Notes under the pieces: model-generated | Database searches by the model: none | Told to the model about the DNA's origin: nothing | Seen by the model: only the letters and a program-made list of their open reading frames with translations | Shown here: piece by piece, positions 9,140-20,088 of the stretch | Numbering within the stretch: the first letter of the stretch is position 1 | How the letters are laid out: each line of letters opens with the position of its first letter | From: JAJCYL01 sp963664285 | GTDB lineage: Bacteria > Bacteroidota > Bacteroidia > Cytophagales > Cyclobacteriaceae | DNA length: 64,000 bases | Direction: 5' to 3' | Assembly (NCBI GenBank): GCA_963664285.2 | Contig: CAXXNX010000010.1 | Coordinates: 1 to 64,000 of the forward strand | Made by a program: the position numbers and the translations under genes

Positions 9140-10726
9140 TTAAGCCTCCGCTTTATACTGTTCTGCCAAGTTTTTAGCTACTTCATCCATTGTTCCGGTA
9201 ATATTGTCATCCAGCTTTCCTGCAGCCAATTGCTCTAAAACATCTTTGTGCTGGTTTCTCATGGTTGAAAGATATTCTTTCTCAAAATCTCTGGTGTTAG
9301 TCATTGGAACTTTATCAATCAGACCTTTAGTAGAAGCATAAATGATTGCCACTTGCTCTCCCACTTTCATTGGAGAATATTGTTCCTGCTTAAGTATTTC
9401 AGTGTTTCGTCGCCCCCTCTCGATAGTCAACTTGGTAGCAGCGTCGAGATCTGAACCGAACTTGGCGAAAGCTTCCAATTCTCTGAACAGAGCTTGGTCG
9501 ATCTTCAAAGTACCGGCTATCTTTTTCATTGATTTGATTTGCGCAGCACCGCCCACCCTTGAAACGGAAATCCCCACGTTAATCGCTGGTCTGATACCGG
9601 AGTTAAAGAGGTTCGTCTCAAGGAATATCTGACCATCAGTAATTGAAATTACGTTAGTAGGAATGTAGGCAGTTACGTCTCCAGCTTGTGTCTCAATGAT
9701 AGGTAAAGCGGTCAATGAGCCTCCTCCCTTTACTTTACCCTTCAGCGAATCAGGAAGGTCATTCATCTGGCGGGCTATCTCATCATTTTCATTAATTTTT
9801 GCCGCCCGCTCTAATAATCTTGAGTGCAGGTAAAAAACATCCCCGGGATAAGCCTCTCGTCCGGGGGGTCTTCTTAATAGTAGAGACACTTCCCTGTACG
9901 AAATCGCCTGTTTTGACAAATCATCATAAATAACCAATGCAGGCCGACCAGTGTCCCTGAAATATTCCCCGATTGCTGCACCGGTAAAGGGTGCAAAGAA
10001 CTGCATAGGTGCAGGGTCTGAAGCTGAAGCGGCCACAATGACTGTGTAATCCATAGCCCCGCCTTTTTCTAGTGCCCCTTGAACCTTGGCAACCGTTGAT
10101 GCTTTCTGCCCAATAGCTACGTAAATACAGAACACAGGTTCCCCCTTCTCGTAAAACTCCTTCTGATTAATAATTGTATCCAGTACAATGGCTGTCTTAC
10201 CTGTTTGACGGTCGCCAATAATTAATTCCCTCTGACCTCTACCAATCGAAATCATTGAGTCAATTGCTTTAATTCCGGTTTGCAAAGGTTCGTTAACAGG
10301 CCTACGATAGATTACTCCAGGGGCTTTGCGCTCTAATGGCATTTCGAACAATTCTCCTCCAATTGGACCTTTACCATCGATGGGATTGCCTAATGTATCA
10401 ACAACACGCCCTAAAAGACCCTCACCTGCTTTTACTGAAGCTATCTGACCAGTACGCTTAACTGTATCACCTTCTTTGACATCCTTTGAATCTCCAAATA
10501 GAACAATTCCTACGTTGTCCTCCTCAAGATTGAGAACCAATGCTTTCAAACCATTCTCAAACTCCAGGAGCTCACCGGCCTGTGCCTGTGATAGACCATA
10601 GATCCTGGCCACACCGTCACCAACCTGGAGAACCGTACCAACTTCTTCAAGTTCTGCTTCTGATTTGAAATTTGAGAGCTGTTCTCTCAATATTGCTGAA
10701 ACCTCATCTGGTCTTACTTGTGCCAT
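9140..10726 (-). CDS. atpA: ATP synthase F1 alpha subunit
   Basis: 528 residues, full length and intact. The P-loop GDRQTGKTA lies at about residue 170, and the alpha signature PAINVGISVSRVGG follows at about 380. Alpha binds non-catalytic ATP in the F1 hexamer. The catalytic beta subunit (atpD) and epsilon (atpC) are not in this window, in line with the split ATP synthase loci seen in many Bacteroidota. Confidence 0.99.
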   Translation of the reverse strand: MAQVRPDEVSAILREQLSNFKSEAELEEVGTVLQVGDGVARIYGLSQAQAGELLEFENGLKALVLNLEEDNVGIVLFGDSKDVKEGDTVKRTGQIASVKAGEGLLGRVVDTLGNPIDGKGPIGGELFEMPLERKAPGVIYRRPVNEPLQTGIKAIDSMISIGRGQRELIIGDRQTGKTAIVLDTIINQKEFYEKGEPVFCIYVAIGQKASTVAKVQGALEKGGAMDYTVIVAASASDPAPMQFFAPFTGAAIGEYFRDTGRPALVIYDDLSKQAISYREVSLLLRRPPGREAYPGDVFYLHSRLLERAAKINENDEIARQMNDLPDSLKGKVKGGGSLTALPIIETQAGDVTAYIPTNVISITDGQIFLETNLFNSGIRPAINVGISVSRVGGAAQIKSMKKIAGTLKIDQALFRELEAFAKFGSDLDAATKLTIERGRRNTEILKQEQYSPMKVGEQVAIIYASTKGLIDKVPMTNTRDFEKEYLSTMRNQHKDVLEQLAAGKLDDNITGTMDEVAKNLAEQYKAEA

Positions 10727-10753
10727 GTTTTATCGGATTACTGTATTAAAATT

Positions 10754-11311
10754 TTAAAGCTTACCTACATATGGGTTTTCTCCGAATTTGTATTCCAATT
10801 CTTTTAATTTCGACCGTATACTCTCATCAATCTGCCGGTCTTCTATTTTAAGTACAAAACCCCCTATTATTTCGTTATCAACTTTTTCTTTCAACAATAC
10901 CTTCTTGCCGATGATTTTTTTAACAACCTTCTCAAACTCACCCTTCATGGCACTATCTAATTTAAAAGTTGTTGTTACGCTTGCCTCGCCAATTCCCTTT
11001 TTAATATTGTAAAGGTGAACAAATTCAGTAGCTGTAGCTTCCAGTATATTCTCCCTGTTTTTGCGGGTAATGATGTCAATATAGGAGTTAGTTATGCTAT
11101 GTACTTTGTCACCAAAGATGGTTTTTAGGATTTTTAACTTTCGGTCATGAGTAATGACCGGATTCCTTAACATGAGACGTAAATCACGATTTGCCTCACA
11201 TACTGAAGTAAACAACCTCATGTCCTCGCAGATAGCATCTGTTACTTTCTGCTCCTCAGCTAGTTCAAGCAGTGCTTTAGCGTATCTATATGCAATTCTT
11301 TGGTCTGACAT
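10754..11311 (-). CDS. atpH: ATP synthase F1 delta subunit
   Basis: 185 residues. N-terminal RIAYRYAKALLELAEEQ and a C-terminal DNEIIGGFVLKIEDRQIDES block are classic delta/OSCP signatures. Delta links the peripheral stalk to the top of F1. It abuts atpF (1 base apart) and precedes atpA by 27 bases. Confidence 0.96.
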   Translation of the reverse strand: MSDQRIAYRYAKALLELAEEQKVTDAICEDMRLFTSVCEANRDLRLMLRNPVITHDRKLKILKTIFGDKVHSITNSYIDIITRKNRENILEATATEFVHLYNIKKGIGEASVTTTFKLDSAMKGEFEKVVKKIIGKKVLLKEKVDNEIIGGFVLKIEDRQIDESIRSKLKELEYKFGENPYVGKL

Positions 11312-11312
11312 G

Positions 11313-11834
11313 CTAGTTGGTCTTCAAACCTTTAATAAATTCCTCGACTAGCTCATTTTGGGCTTTATCAGACTCTAAATTTTTTCGAATTACCTTCCCC
11401 GCGATTTCCAGAGAGAGTTTGGCTACCTCATTCTTTACCTCCACCAATGCCACTTTTTTTTCCGTCTCAATTGTCGCCTTGGCATCAGCAATCATTTTCT
11501 CATTAATCTTAGAGGTTTCAGCTTTGGCATCCTCCTTAATTTGATTAGCAACTTTTACTGCTTCTTTCAACATTCCGTCACGTTCTTCCCTAGCTTCTCT
11601 TAGCAATTCTGCATTATCCTCCTTCAAATCCAGCATTTCCTGCTTTGCCAGCTCCGCAGCTTCCAGTGAATCCCTGATAAACCCTTCTCTCTTTTTTAAA
11701 GCATCTGAAATGGGTTTCCAAACAAAACTCGCCAAAATTCCGAACAGGGTAAAAAAAATGACGGTTTGCCAGAAAATTAAGCCTATACCCGGAGTTAATA
11801 ATTCCATAGTTCTCGCATTAAAAAAAGCGGCCAC
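11313..11834 (-). CDS. atpF: ATP synthase Fo b subunit
   Basis: 173 residues: one N-terminal membrane helix (about residues 15-40, LIFWQTVIFFTLFGILASFVWK), then a long charged, Ala/Glu/Lys-rich coiled coil that forms the peripheral stalk. It lies between atpE (29 bases) and atpH (1 base). Confidence 0.96.
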   Translation of the reverse strand: MAAFFNARTMELLTPGIGLIFWQTVIFFTLFGILASFVWKPISDALKKREGFIRDSLEAAELAKQEMLDLKEDNAELLREAREERDGMLKEAVKVANQIKEDAKAETSKINEKMIADAKATIETEKKVALVEVKNEVAKLSLEIAGKVIRKNLESDKAQNELVEEFIKGLKTN

Positions 11835-11863
11835 AGCCTAATGCTGTGGCCAAACTTTTTCGG

Positions 11864-12109
11864 TTAAACTTTTTGGGAGATAAGAAATGCAATAACCGTC
11901 CCAAATAAGGCTATTACTTCTACTAATGCCGCAATTACTAGCATTGCGGTTTGAATTTTCCCAGAAGCTTCCGGCTGTCTTGCCATAGCTTCCATGGCGG
12001 AGCCACCAATTCTACCGATACCAATTCCAGCGCCTATTGCAGCCAGACCAGCACCAATTGCCGCTCCCATGTGTGCTAAGCTTACATCAAGTAATAATGC
12101 AAATAACAT
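11864..12109 (-). CDS. atpE: ATP synthase Fo c subunit
   Basis: 81 residues, a two-helix hairpin forming the rotor ring. The glycine motif GAGLAAIGAGIGIG is in helix 1; the ion-carrying Glu is in AALVEVIALFG of helix 2. The Glu is followed by Val and not Ser or Thr, so the Na+ ligand set is absent and proton coupling is inferred. The polar loop is ARQPEA. Confidence 0.97.
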   Translation of the reverse strand: MLFALLLDVSLAHMGAAIGAGLAAIGAGIGIGRIGGSAMEAMARQPEASGKIQTAMLVIAALVEVIALFGTVIAFLISQKV

Positions 12110-12141
12110 GATCTATATAGTTTATGTAAAAAAAATTCTTT

Positions 12142-13177
12142 CTAAAAATGCTCCTCCATCGCCATGCCTATATACATTGATGAAAACAATGTGAAGACAT
12201 ATGCTTGAATGGTTGCCACCAGTAACTCTATTAAGCTTATGAAAAGTATAATAACCGTACTCAAGATCCCTACTGTAAAGCTTTGGAAAATAAAAGTGAG
12301 ACTAATCAAACTTAGGATCACAATGTGCCCCGCAGTAATCGCCACAAATAATCGAATTAACAGAGAGAAAGGTTTTGTAAATATCCCAATAATTTCCACA
12401 CCTGGTATTATCGGAAAAGGTAATTTAAGCCACCAGGGAACACCTGGCGTATTAAATATGTGCCGCCAATAATTCTTTATTACTATTGACTAATGTAAGA
12501 ATTAGCGTAATTAAAGCAAGAAACAGATGTCACAGCAATATTTCCAGTCAAGTTTGCTGCACCGGGCAACAAACCCAGAAGGTTTCCAAACCATATAAAG
12601 AAAAATAAGGTCAACATGTAGGGCAAGAACTTCTCATATTTGGGACCAATATTGGGTTTCACAATCTCATCTCTTACATATATAATAACGGGTTCAAAAA
12701 TAGATTGAATACCTCTCGGTGCCTTTACCCTCATTCCGTTTATAAACCACTGGCAACTGACAAAAATACGACTAACAAGAGTGTTGCATTAATAAAAAGA
12801 AAAGCCACGTTCTTGGTGATGGAAATGTCAAAGAAACTTCTGCCCCTTTTTGAAGATAAATGATTACGATGGTATTCGTAGTCGCCATAAGGTATCGGAT
12901 TGTGGTCTTCATCGAAGAAATTAGACGAGGAAAAGACCTCCAGACCTTGGTCATCCGAGTAAATTATTACCGGCAAATAGATTGTCCCGTAGTGACCATC
13001 CCAAAAATGCCAGACGTAGTCGTCAAGTATATGATGGTTGATTAATTCAGCAGGATTAAATGGTTCGTCACCCTCATCTGAGGCCAATGCATTAAATGAA
13101 AATACTATACTTAGAATAGATGATAAAGCACTGAATTTCAGTGACTTGACAAAATCTCTTTTCGGTGCAATTCTCAT
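12142..13177 (-). CDS. atpB: ATP synthase Fo a subunit, frameshifted
   Basis: Proton channel subunit. Three pieces in different frames make up the protein. The N-terminus (to about 12740) has a signal-like start and a long His/Asp-rich extramembrane stretch typical of Bacteroidota AtpB. The middle (about 12483-12734) reads FLPYMLTLFFFIWFGNLLGLLP. The C-terminus (12142 to about 12480) reads NYWRHIFNTPGVPWWLKLP, then LLIRLFVAITAGHI with the essential Arg, and LLVATIQAYVFTLFSSMYIG. At least three indels are needed, near 12740, 12500-12530 and 12485. Since Fo cannot work without this subunit and all conserved blocks remain, sequence error is the best explanation. It overlaps the AtpI-like gene by 4 bases. 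Confidence 0.9.
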
Positions 13178-13575
13178 CTATTTGGCCCCTTGTCTGAATT
13201 TGGCCGCAAGCTAGTTAATAAGGTATAAAGTTCAAACGCCAGGAACGCTAAATAGAGCACTAAAAAAAGGTTGATAGCTAAAGTTTCTATTTGATCAACC
13301 TCCAGAAACCATGCTAATCCCAGTATCATCATCGCAACCAATAATCTAAAGATGAATGAAACAATAACAAATATGGGAAAAAGTCCTTGGCGTGCCTGTG
13401 ATTTTTGAATTACCAGGTAGGTTGTTGCAACGTTCTGACCGGCTAGAATGATTATTAAAATGTCATTCCAAGAATGGTCGTACGGCTTGATAAAAGAAAA
13501 TTCGGAATAGTTGATGGCCAGGATTACAATGGTAAGCAAGGCTGTTCCTAAGTGTATTTTAAAATGTCGGCTCAA
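13174..13575 (-). CDS. AtpI-like small membrane protein
   Basis: 133 residues with four hydrophobic segments (about 9-25, 36-55, 66-87 and 96-117). It sits directly upstream of atpB with a 4-base overlap, the place where atpI-like genes for ATP synthase assembly are found. Sequence similarity to AtpI is not obvious by eye, so the name rests mainly on position and topology. Confidence 0.55.
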   Translation of the reverse strand: MSRHFKIHLGTALLTIVILAINYSEFSFIKPYDHSWNDILIIILAGQNVATTYLVIQKSQARQGLFPIFVIVSFIFRLLVAMMILGLAWFLEVDQIETLAINLFLVLYLAFLAFELYTLLTSLRPNSDKGPNR

Positions 13576-13581
13576 ACTAAA

Positions 13582-13850
13582 CTAATCCTTGAGTAGCCTC
13601 TTCCAAAGGTAAAAGATAACTGCTACCAGGGATAGTAACGAAAAAATTAGTGTGAGAAAGGGTATATCGTTTCCCAAAAATATATCCAAACCATACCCAC
13701 CACCGATGCCAACAACAAGGATGCCCAATAATTCGAATGCTAAACCCGAGTACCTGGCGATGTTATTGGGTTTTTTCGAATTAAGATTGGGCGGTAGGGA
13801 TGACAGGTTCTTTTTCTGGAATGCTTTCCACCTATTTTAATCTCCTTCAT
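13582..13850 (-). CDS. AtpZ/AtpI-family protein, frameshifted, start uncertain
   Basis: Not available as one open frame. From about 13835 to the stop at 13582 the minus strand reads a basic N-terminus, then NIARYSGLAFELLGILVVGI, GGGYGLDIFLGND and a second membrane segment ending YLWKRLLKD. The RYSGLAFE...GGGYGLD pattern is the AtpZ/AtpI signature (two helices, gate or assembly factor for ATP synthase). The only nearby ATG (13850) is one frame off, so an indel near 13815-13837 must be assumed. That ATG may instead belong to the overlapping tail of the bactofilin gene. Confidence 0.65.
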
Positions 13851-13875
13851 ATTTACACCCATTTTACAACCACCA

Positions 13876-14212
13876 TTAAAAAACGGCTCCAGTTTCGACA
13901 ACCAATTTATTTGTCGAAATATCGCCATTGATCACTGCGCTGCCCTTTAAGGTTAATATTTCAGAAACTTTAATATTCCCGGTAATTAGACCTTCGACAT
14001 CAGCATTCTGTGCAGTTACATTACCTTCAATTTCGGATGAGTGTCCTACAATTAATTTAGACTTGGTCTTAAGATTGCCAATCATCTTACCTTCCAAACG
14101 GATATTTCCGAAAGTTTCCAGGTCTCCCTTGAGTGTAGTTCCCTTACCAATAATATTCCTGGCACTGCTCCAATTCCTCTTCAGTCTTTTGATTGTGGTT
14201 GTTAAATTTCAT
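13876..14212 (-). CDS. Bactofilin (polymer-forming cytoskeletal protein), frameshifted
   Basis: Bactofilins self-assemble into membrane-associated filaments that position cell-wall enzymes. The start MKFNNHNQKTEEELEQ at 14212 is one frame off from the core, which reads ARNIIGKGTTLKGDLETFGN, then EGKMIGNLKTKSKLIVG and further beta-helical repeats to LVVETGAVF. The frame changes near 14161. A second shift at a T run near 13878 probably hides a tail NGGCKMGVNMKEIK that runs into the AtpZ-like gene. Its position next to an M23 peptidase gene is a common bactofilin pairing. Confidence 0.8.
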
Positions 14213-14252
14213 GTCTGGATTTCTATTTGAGTGCGAAAAGTTATTATCAATA

Positions 14253-15061
14253 TCAGAAAGTTACAAATTCTTCTGGGTCAACCGGGTTTCCATTGTACCA
14301 TAGTTCAAAATGCAAATGTGGTCCTGAAGTCAATTCTCCGGTGTTTCCAATTATAGAAATGATCTCCCCAGCACTAACAAAATTACCCACTTCTTTCAAT
14401 AAATCGGAATTGTGCTTATAAATCGAAATTAGATTGCTTTGGTGCTGAATAGCTACAACATAACCAGCATCCAGAGGTCCATGAGGCCATTAAAACGGTT
14501 CCATCTGCAACACTTTTGACAGGTTCATTCTGTTTTGCCACTACATCAATGCCAAAATGTTGTGTTCGGGCATTGAATTTATCGGAAATGATCCCCTCAA
14601 TAGGTGAAAAAAGAAAAATCTCCTGCAAGTCACTTTCGCTGGAGCTAATGGTGAGCATTCCCAAACCGGACGACTCAAATTCTCTTCGAAACATAGAATC
14701 AATAGGTACAAGCTGCTCCTCACTGGGAGTAGTAATATTCGCATTTTGACCCGTATTGATCAGCCTATCACCAAAATCTTCTACTACACTATCATCACCT
14801 GCTACAATACGCTGAAAATTTGTAATAAACATTTCCTTCCTATCAACTTCGTTCATCAATGAATCCACGGTAATGGGAAAGATTGATGAGTTGTCGGTTC
14901 ATTTCAAGTTGAGCGTGACGAGGATCAAACCACTGCTTCAGCACAGTAGTTGCCAATACAAACGAAATACCAAAGAGCACAACCACAAACAGTAAAGTCA
15001 GGTTCAACAGTCTTGCATAGTTGAAAGTAACGGTGGTTTTCTCCCGCAAAGTTTTCCTCAT
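14253..15061 (-). CDS. M23 (LytM-type) peptidoglycan endopeptidase, frameshifted
   Basis: Membrane-anchored cell-wall peptidase. One membrane helix (about residues 20-42, LTLLFVVVLFGISFVLATTV) is followed by a coiled-coil region and a LytM domain with the zinc ligands HFGIDVV (HxxxD) and GPHLHFELW (HxH). Frames shift near 14860 (LSH to TVDSLMNEVDRKE) and near 14475 (MASWT to LDAGYVVAIQHQ), and the last part is read to a stop at 14253. All zinc ligands are present, so the gene is probably functional in the real genome. The gene is first in the leftward operon, with the bactofilin next. Confidence 0.87.
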
Positions 15062-15230
15062 TGCGAATGATCACCAGGTATTTTGTAGTTAGCCAGGAAG
15101 AAAGTGTTTTTCTTACTTTCACTTGGTTGAATTTTAAGCTGACAAAAATATACATTTATCCCACGCTGCTAAAATCGGTTGTATGATTTGGCTAAATTTA
15201 CCGTTAATACTACGCTAGATTACCTCAACT

Positions 15231-17796
15231 GTGCATAGTGTATTTGTCTATTCCTTAATCGCAATTTCATTGCTCTATTCATGTGCTCCCGAAAGCACGG
15301 GAGTAGTTAGTAACGTATACCACAATACAACAGCTCATTACAATGCCTACTTTTATGCACTTGAACGCATGAATGAGATCGAAGAAAGCATTAACCGTTC
15401 TGTAGATATCAACTACGACCGAACCCTTGACTTGTATCCACAATTTGATTCAACTGCTTCAAGTGCAGTAAAAAATCATCATAGATGATTGTGTAAAGAA
15501 AGCTTCAATAGCAATCCAGAGGCATCCGGGTAGTGACTGGGCGGATGACAGTTACATTTTGGTAGGTAAAGCCCGTTACTATGACCTCGATTATGTTAAT
15601 GCCATTGAGACATTCAAATACGTCAATAAGAAAAGTGAGGACAAAAATGCCCGACAAGAAGCTTTGATTGAACTGCTCAAAACCTTTATTGACGCAAATG
15701 AATATCAAAACGCCGAAGCTGTTTCCGACTTTCTTAAGAAGGAGTCACTAAACCGAATAAATTCTAAAAACCTCTACATCACCAGGGCCTATTTATACCA
15801 GAAAAGAGAGAATTATAACCAAATGGTGCAGAATTTGTCCCAGGCAGTGCCACTATTAAAAACAAATGAAGAAAGAGCCCGATTATACTATATTATCGGG
15901 CAGGTTTACCAGACTCTTGGATTCGATGCACAGGCCTATTCCAGTTATAGAAGTTGCCTTAAGAGCAATCCGAATTTCGATCTGTCATTTTACGCCAAAC
16001 TCAATATTGCTCAGGTTACAGAATTGTCTAATTCCAGTGATCTTAAACAGGTAAGAAAATATTTCAAAAAACTACTCAGAGACAGGAAAAATGAAGAATT
16101 CAAAGACAAAATATACTATGAAATTGCCAATTTTGAATTAAAGCAGGACAATGTAGAAGATGCAATTGAGAATTATAATAATTCCCTGAGGGTCAGTAAT
16201 AGTCAAAGGCAAAGAGGCTATTCATACCTTAAACTTGGTGAAATTTATTATAGCAATCTTAAGAACTATGAATTGGCAAAGAGCTATTATGACAGTGTGG
16301 TGAATGTTCTGCCCAAGGATGAACCTTTGTATGAAGACATCGCTGAACGTCAAAGGATTTTATCTGATTTCGTAAAACAACTTAACGTTATAAGGGTACA
16401 GGACAGTTTGATTGCCTTATACAACCTTGATACTGTGGCGCTTGGTAGGTACGTTGATGAATACATAGCAATAAAACAAAAGGAGCAAGAAGAAGAGCAG
16501 GCGAAGAGGCGAAAAAGAGTAAAAGTGCAGCTAGCAGACGAAGTACCGCCTTCGATAACAATACCTCCCAAATTAATACCAATATTAGTAGGAGTATATG
16601 GTATTTCTACAATCTCTCGGCTGTAAGCCAGGGGTCGAACAGAGTTTACTCGAAAATGGGGCAATCGTCCGTTAGAAGATAATTGGCGAAGATCGAATAA
16701 GGAAAAAGCGATTTCAGATCCAAACGGCCCTCAAACGGATCCTCAACAGCAAATTGTATCTGAAAATCCATCCACCGCCGAAAGTAATACCATATCATTT
16801 GACCGCCAGGCGATGATGGCTGCAGTCCCTAAAAATGAAGAAGACATTCAACAAGCATTATACAAAGTTGAGGAAGCTTATTTCAGGCTGGGTAATATAT
16901 ACGACTTTGACTTGGAAGAGAAGGGGAATGCTATTAATACTTTTGAAACCATGCTCACACGCTTTCCACAAACGGCCTACAAACCCGAGGTAATGTATCA
17001 GCTTTATCTCCTCTACAAAGCACAAGACAACGATCGATCCAAATATTACAGGAATGCACTTATAAATGAATTCCCGAAATCAGATTTTGCCAAAATCATC
17101 ATCAATCCAAATTTTCGCGTAGAAGATCAGGCAACAACCGCAAGACTTGAAAAAATATACAAGGAAGCCTATGAGCTTCAGGAGATTGGCGATTTTAGTG
17201 TAGCTCTCAGACTAATCAGAGATGCCCTCAAAGAACACCCCGAAAACGAATTCAGTGATAATTTAAAACTTCTCGAAATTATAATTGTGGGGCACACCGA
17301 AGACGTCTACAAGTATCAATATGAACTGAATAATTTCATCGCTACTTATACTGAAAGTGAGCTTTTACCATTTGCGCAAAATTTAGTCAAAACATCGGAA
17401 GAGTATCAGATTAACCTATTTAACAGCTCAAAAGCTAAGTTTATAAAGTATTTTGAACAGTCGCATTTCTTTGTTTTGGTTTATAAGGTAGACAAAAACC
17501 TAGCCGAAGAACTTCCTAATAAAGTACAAAGGTTTTATAAACGTGAATATCCGAAAAAACGGTTGACAACTGCAAACCTTATCTTAGATGCTAATAACTC
17601 AATTGTTATGGTAAATGAATTTGCGAGTAAAGAAGAAGCAATGGAATTCTATGTTGCTTTTGAGAATAGTGAAGTTAAAAATGAATTCCCTTCAGCCAAT
17701 TTCTCTAGTTTTGTAATAACCGAGGATAATTTCAAGATTTTCTATGAGACCAAAGAACTTGATTCCTATATAAAATTCTTTACAGCTAACTATTAG
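15231..17796 (+). CDS. Type IX secretion TPR lipoprotein, PorW/SprE-like, frameshifted
   Basis: Large TPR lipoprotein (about 855 residues reconstructed) needed for T9SS and gliding in its family. It starts at GTG 15231 with a lipobox SLLYSC, then YHNTTAHYNAYFYALERM, the family hallmark. TPR helices follow from about residue 100 (SYILVGKARYY, ETFKYVNKKSEDK). The middle WYFYNLSAVSQGRTEF and KWGNRPLEDNWRRSNK is another PorW/SprE hallmark. The frame changes near 15475, 16555 and 16632; reading across recovers continuous family sequence. It is divergent from the M23 gene and 8 bases upstream of the PBP gene. Confidence 0.83.
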
Positions 17797-17804
17797 TAAC
17801 TGAT

Positions 17805-20080
17805 ATGAATACTAAAACCTTAAGGATATTATGGGTGTTATTTATACTGGTTTTAGTAGCAGTACCACTGTTCATCTATTCGATTAAAATCAATGCCTTT
17901 GGTCTTTTTGGAGGATTACCCAGTCTTAAGAAGCTGGAAAACCCGGACCCTGATCTATCCTCTATACTTTATTCAGCCGATGGAGAGATATTAGGAAGGT
18001 ATTTCAGATACAATAGGACACCCGTCAGCTATCAGGAATTGTCCCCGGAATTAGTCAACACGCTTTTAGTGACCGAAGATATTAGATTCTTCAAACACTC
18101 CCGGAATAGATCTCAGGGGTATGGGTCGCGTCCTGGTATATTCGATACTCTTACAGCGAGATGCCGGTGGAGGTAGCACCATTTCACAGCAATTAGCTAA
18201 GATATTATTTAGGACAAGATCTGAACTGAATGATGGGCTTTTGAGCAATGTGCCAATACTCAATCTCATAATCATTAAGCTGAAAGAATGGATTGTAGCA
18301 GTACAACTAGAAGTATCATATACCAAAGAGGAGATACTGACCATGTATCTTAATATCGCGGAGTTTGGCAGCAATACCTATGGAATCCAATCTGCTGCCA
18401 GTACTTTCTTTAATAAGCTCCCATCCAAGTTGAGTTATGCAGAATCTGCACTACTTATTGGTATGGTAAATGCACCAACACGTTACAGTCCAATTTTGAA
18501 TCCTGAAAATGCAATTGATAAGCGTACGGAAGTACTGCACAATCTTTTAAAATATGATAAATTAAACAGGGAGGCCTATGATTCATTAATGGCCAAACCA
18601 CTGGATTTACAATATCGTGTTGAAAATCAAAATATGGGGTTGGCTACATACTTCAGAACAGTAGCCAGAAATACGTTAGTCGCCTGGGCCAAAGAAAACG
18701 GTTATGATTTGTTTGATGATGGCCTCAGAATTTATACGACCATCGACAGCCGTATGCAGGAGTATGCAGAAAATGCCGTGGCTGAACACATGTTTAAACT
18801 GCAAAAAACTTTCGATGAACAGTTGAAAGGTTCGAAACCATGGATCGACGAGGATGGGTACGAAATGGAAGGCTTCCTGGAAAATGTAATCAAAAGAACA
18901 AACTATTATAAATATCTGGTCAAAAAGTTTGGAGAAGAAGATGATTCCGTTGAAATCTTTCTTAATAAACCTAAACCAATGACCGTCTTTTCTTGGGAAG
19001 GCGAGAGGGATACCCTTTTTAGCTCTTATGATTCACTAGCATACTATAAAAGATTTCTTCGATCAGGATTTATGGCGATGAATCCCCATACAGGCGAAAT
19101 CAAGGCCTGGGTAGGCGGTATTGATCATAAGTTCTTCAAATATGATCACGTGAAACAGGGACGACGACAACCGGGATCAACTTTTAAACCAATCGTCTAT
19201 TCAACCGCAATCGCCGATGGGTTTTCTCCTTGCCATCCTGTGATTGATGTTGCCATCTCGTTTAAAAGACCAGGTGATGATGAAGCATGGTTCCCACAAA
19301 ATTCAAGTGGAAAATATACAGGTGAACGCATGACCTTGCGGCAGGCTATGGCACGTTCAGTTAACTCTATTACCGCCTGGTTAATCAAGAAAATGTCTCC
19401 CCAACGCGTTGTCAATCAAGCACGATTACTAGGGTTTGAAAGCCCTCTTCAACCAGTTCCTGCGTTGTGCCTGGGAGCTGGAGGTGATGTATCGCTATAT
19501 GAAATGGTTGGGGCATATTCTACTTTCGTCAATCGAGGCACATGGACTGAGCCCATCTACATTACTCGTATTGAAGATAAGAACGGATCAGTACTAGAAG
19601 AATTTGTTCCGCGAAAACAGGAAGCCCTCAATGAACAGACTGCATATTTAATGGTGCACATGTTGAGGGGAGGAACAGAAGAAGTAGGTGGCACAGCGAG
19701 AGGTTTGAGTTGGGAGTTGAAAAATGAAAACGAAATTGGTGGAAAAACCGGAACTACTCAGAACGCCTCGGATGGCTGGTTTCTGGGTATCACTAAAGAT
19801 CTTGTGGCAGGTGTTTGGGTAGGAGGTGATGATCGCAGCATACACTTTAAGTCATGGACTATGGGCCAGGGCGCTATAACGGCCATGCCGATATGGAATA
19901 ATTTCATGCTCAAAGTTTATGATGATCCTCAACTTTATTATGAAAAAAGGTCCATTCCCAAAACCACTCAACAGGTTGAATGTTGTAATTGATTGTGATT
20001 TATTTGGGAATCAACTATTGAACGATGGTGACTCGTTGTTAATTGATATCAATGATATTGACGAAGATGACATTTTTTGA
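17805..20080 (+). CDS. Class A penicillin-binding protein (PBP1A-like), frameshifted
   Basis: Bifunctional peptidoglycan glycosyltransferase and transpeptidase, anchored by an N-terminal helix (about residues 8-28). The glycosyltransferase motifs are VTEDIRFFKHS and GGGSTISQQLAK. The transpeptidase shows STFK (SxxK, near 19170), SVN (near 19360) and KTGTT (near 19746). The frame is lost near 18097, where HS should continue GIDLRGMGRVLVYS. It shifts again near 19990, so the last residues run to a stop at 20078-20080. It probably shares a transcript with PorW and uvrC (8-base gaps). Confidence 0.92.
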
Positions 20081-20088
20081 CCTGAGCT

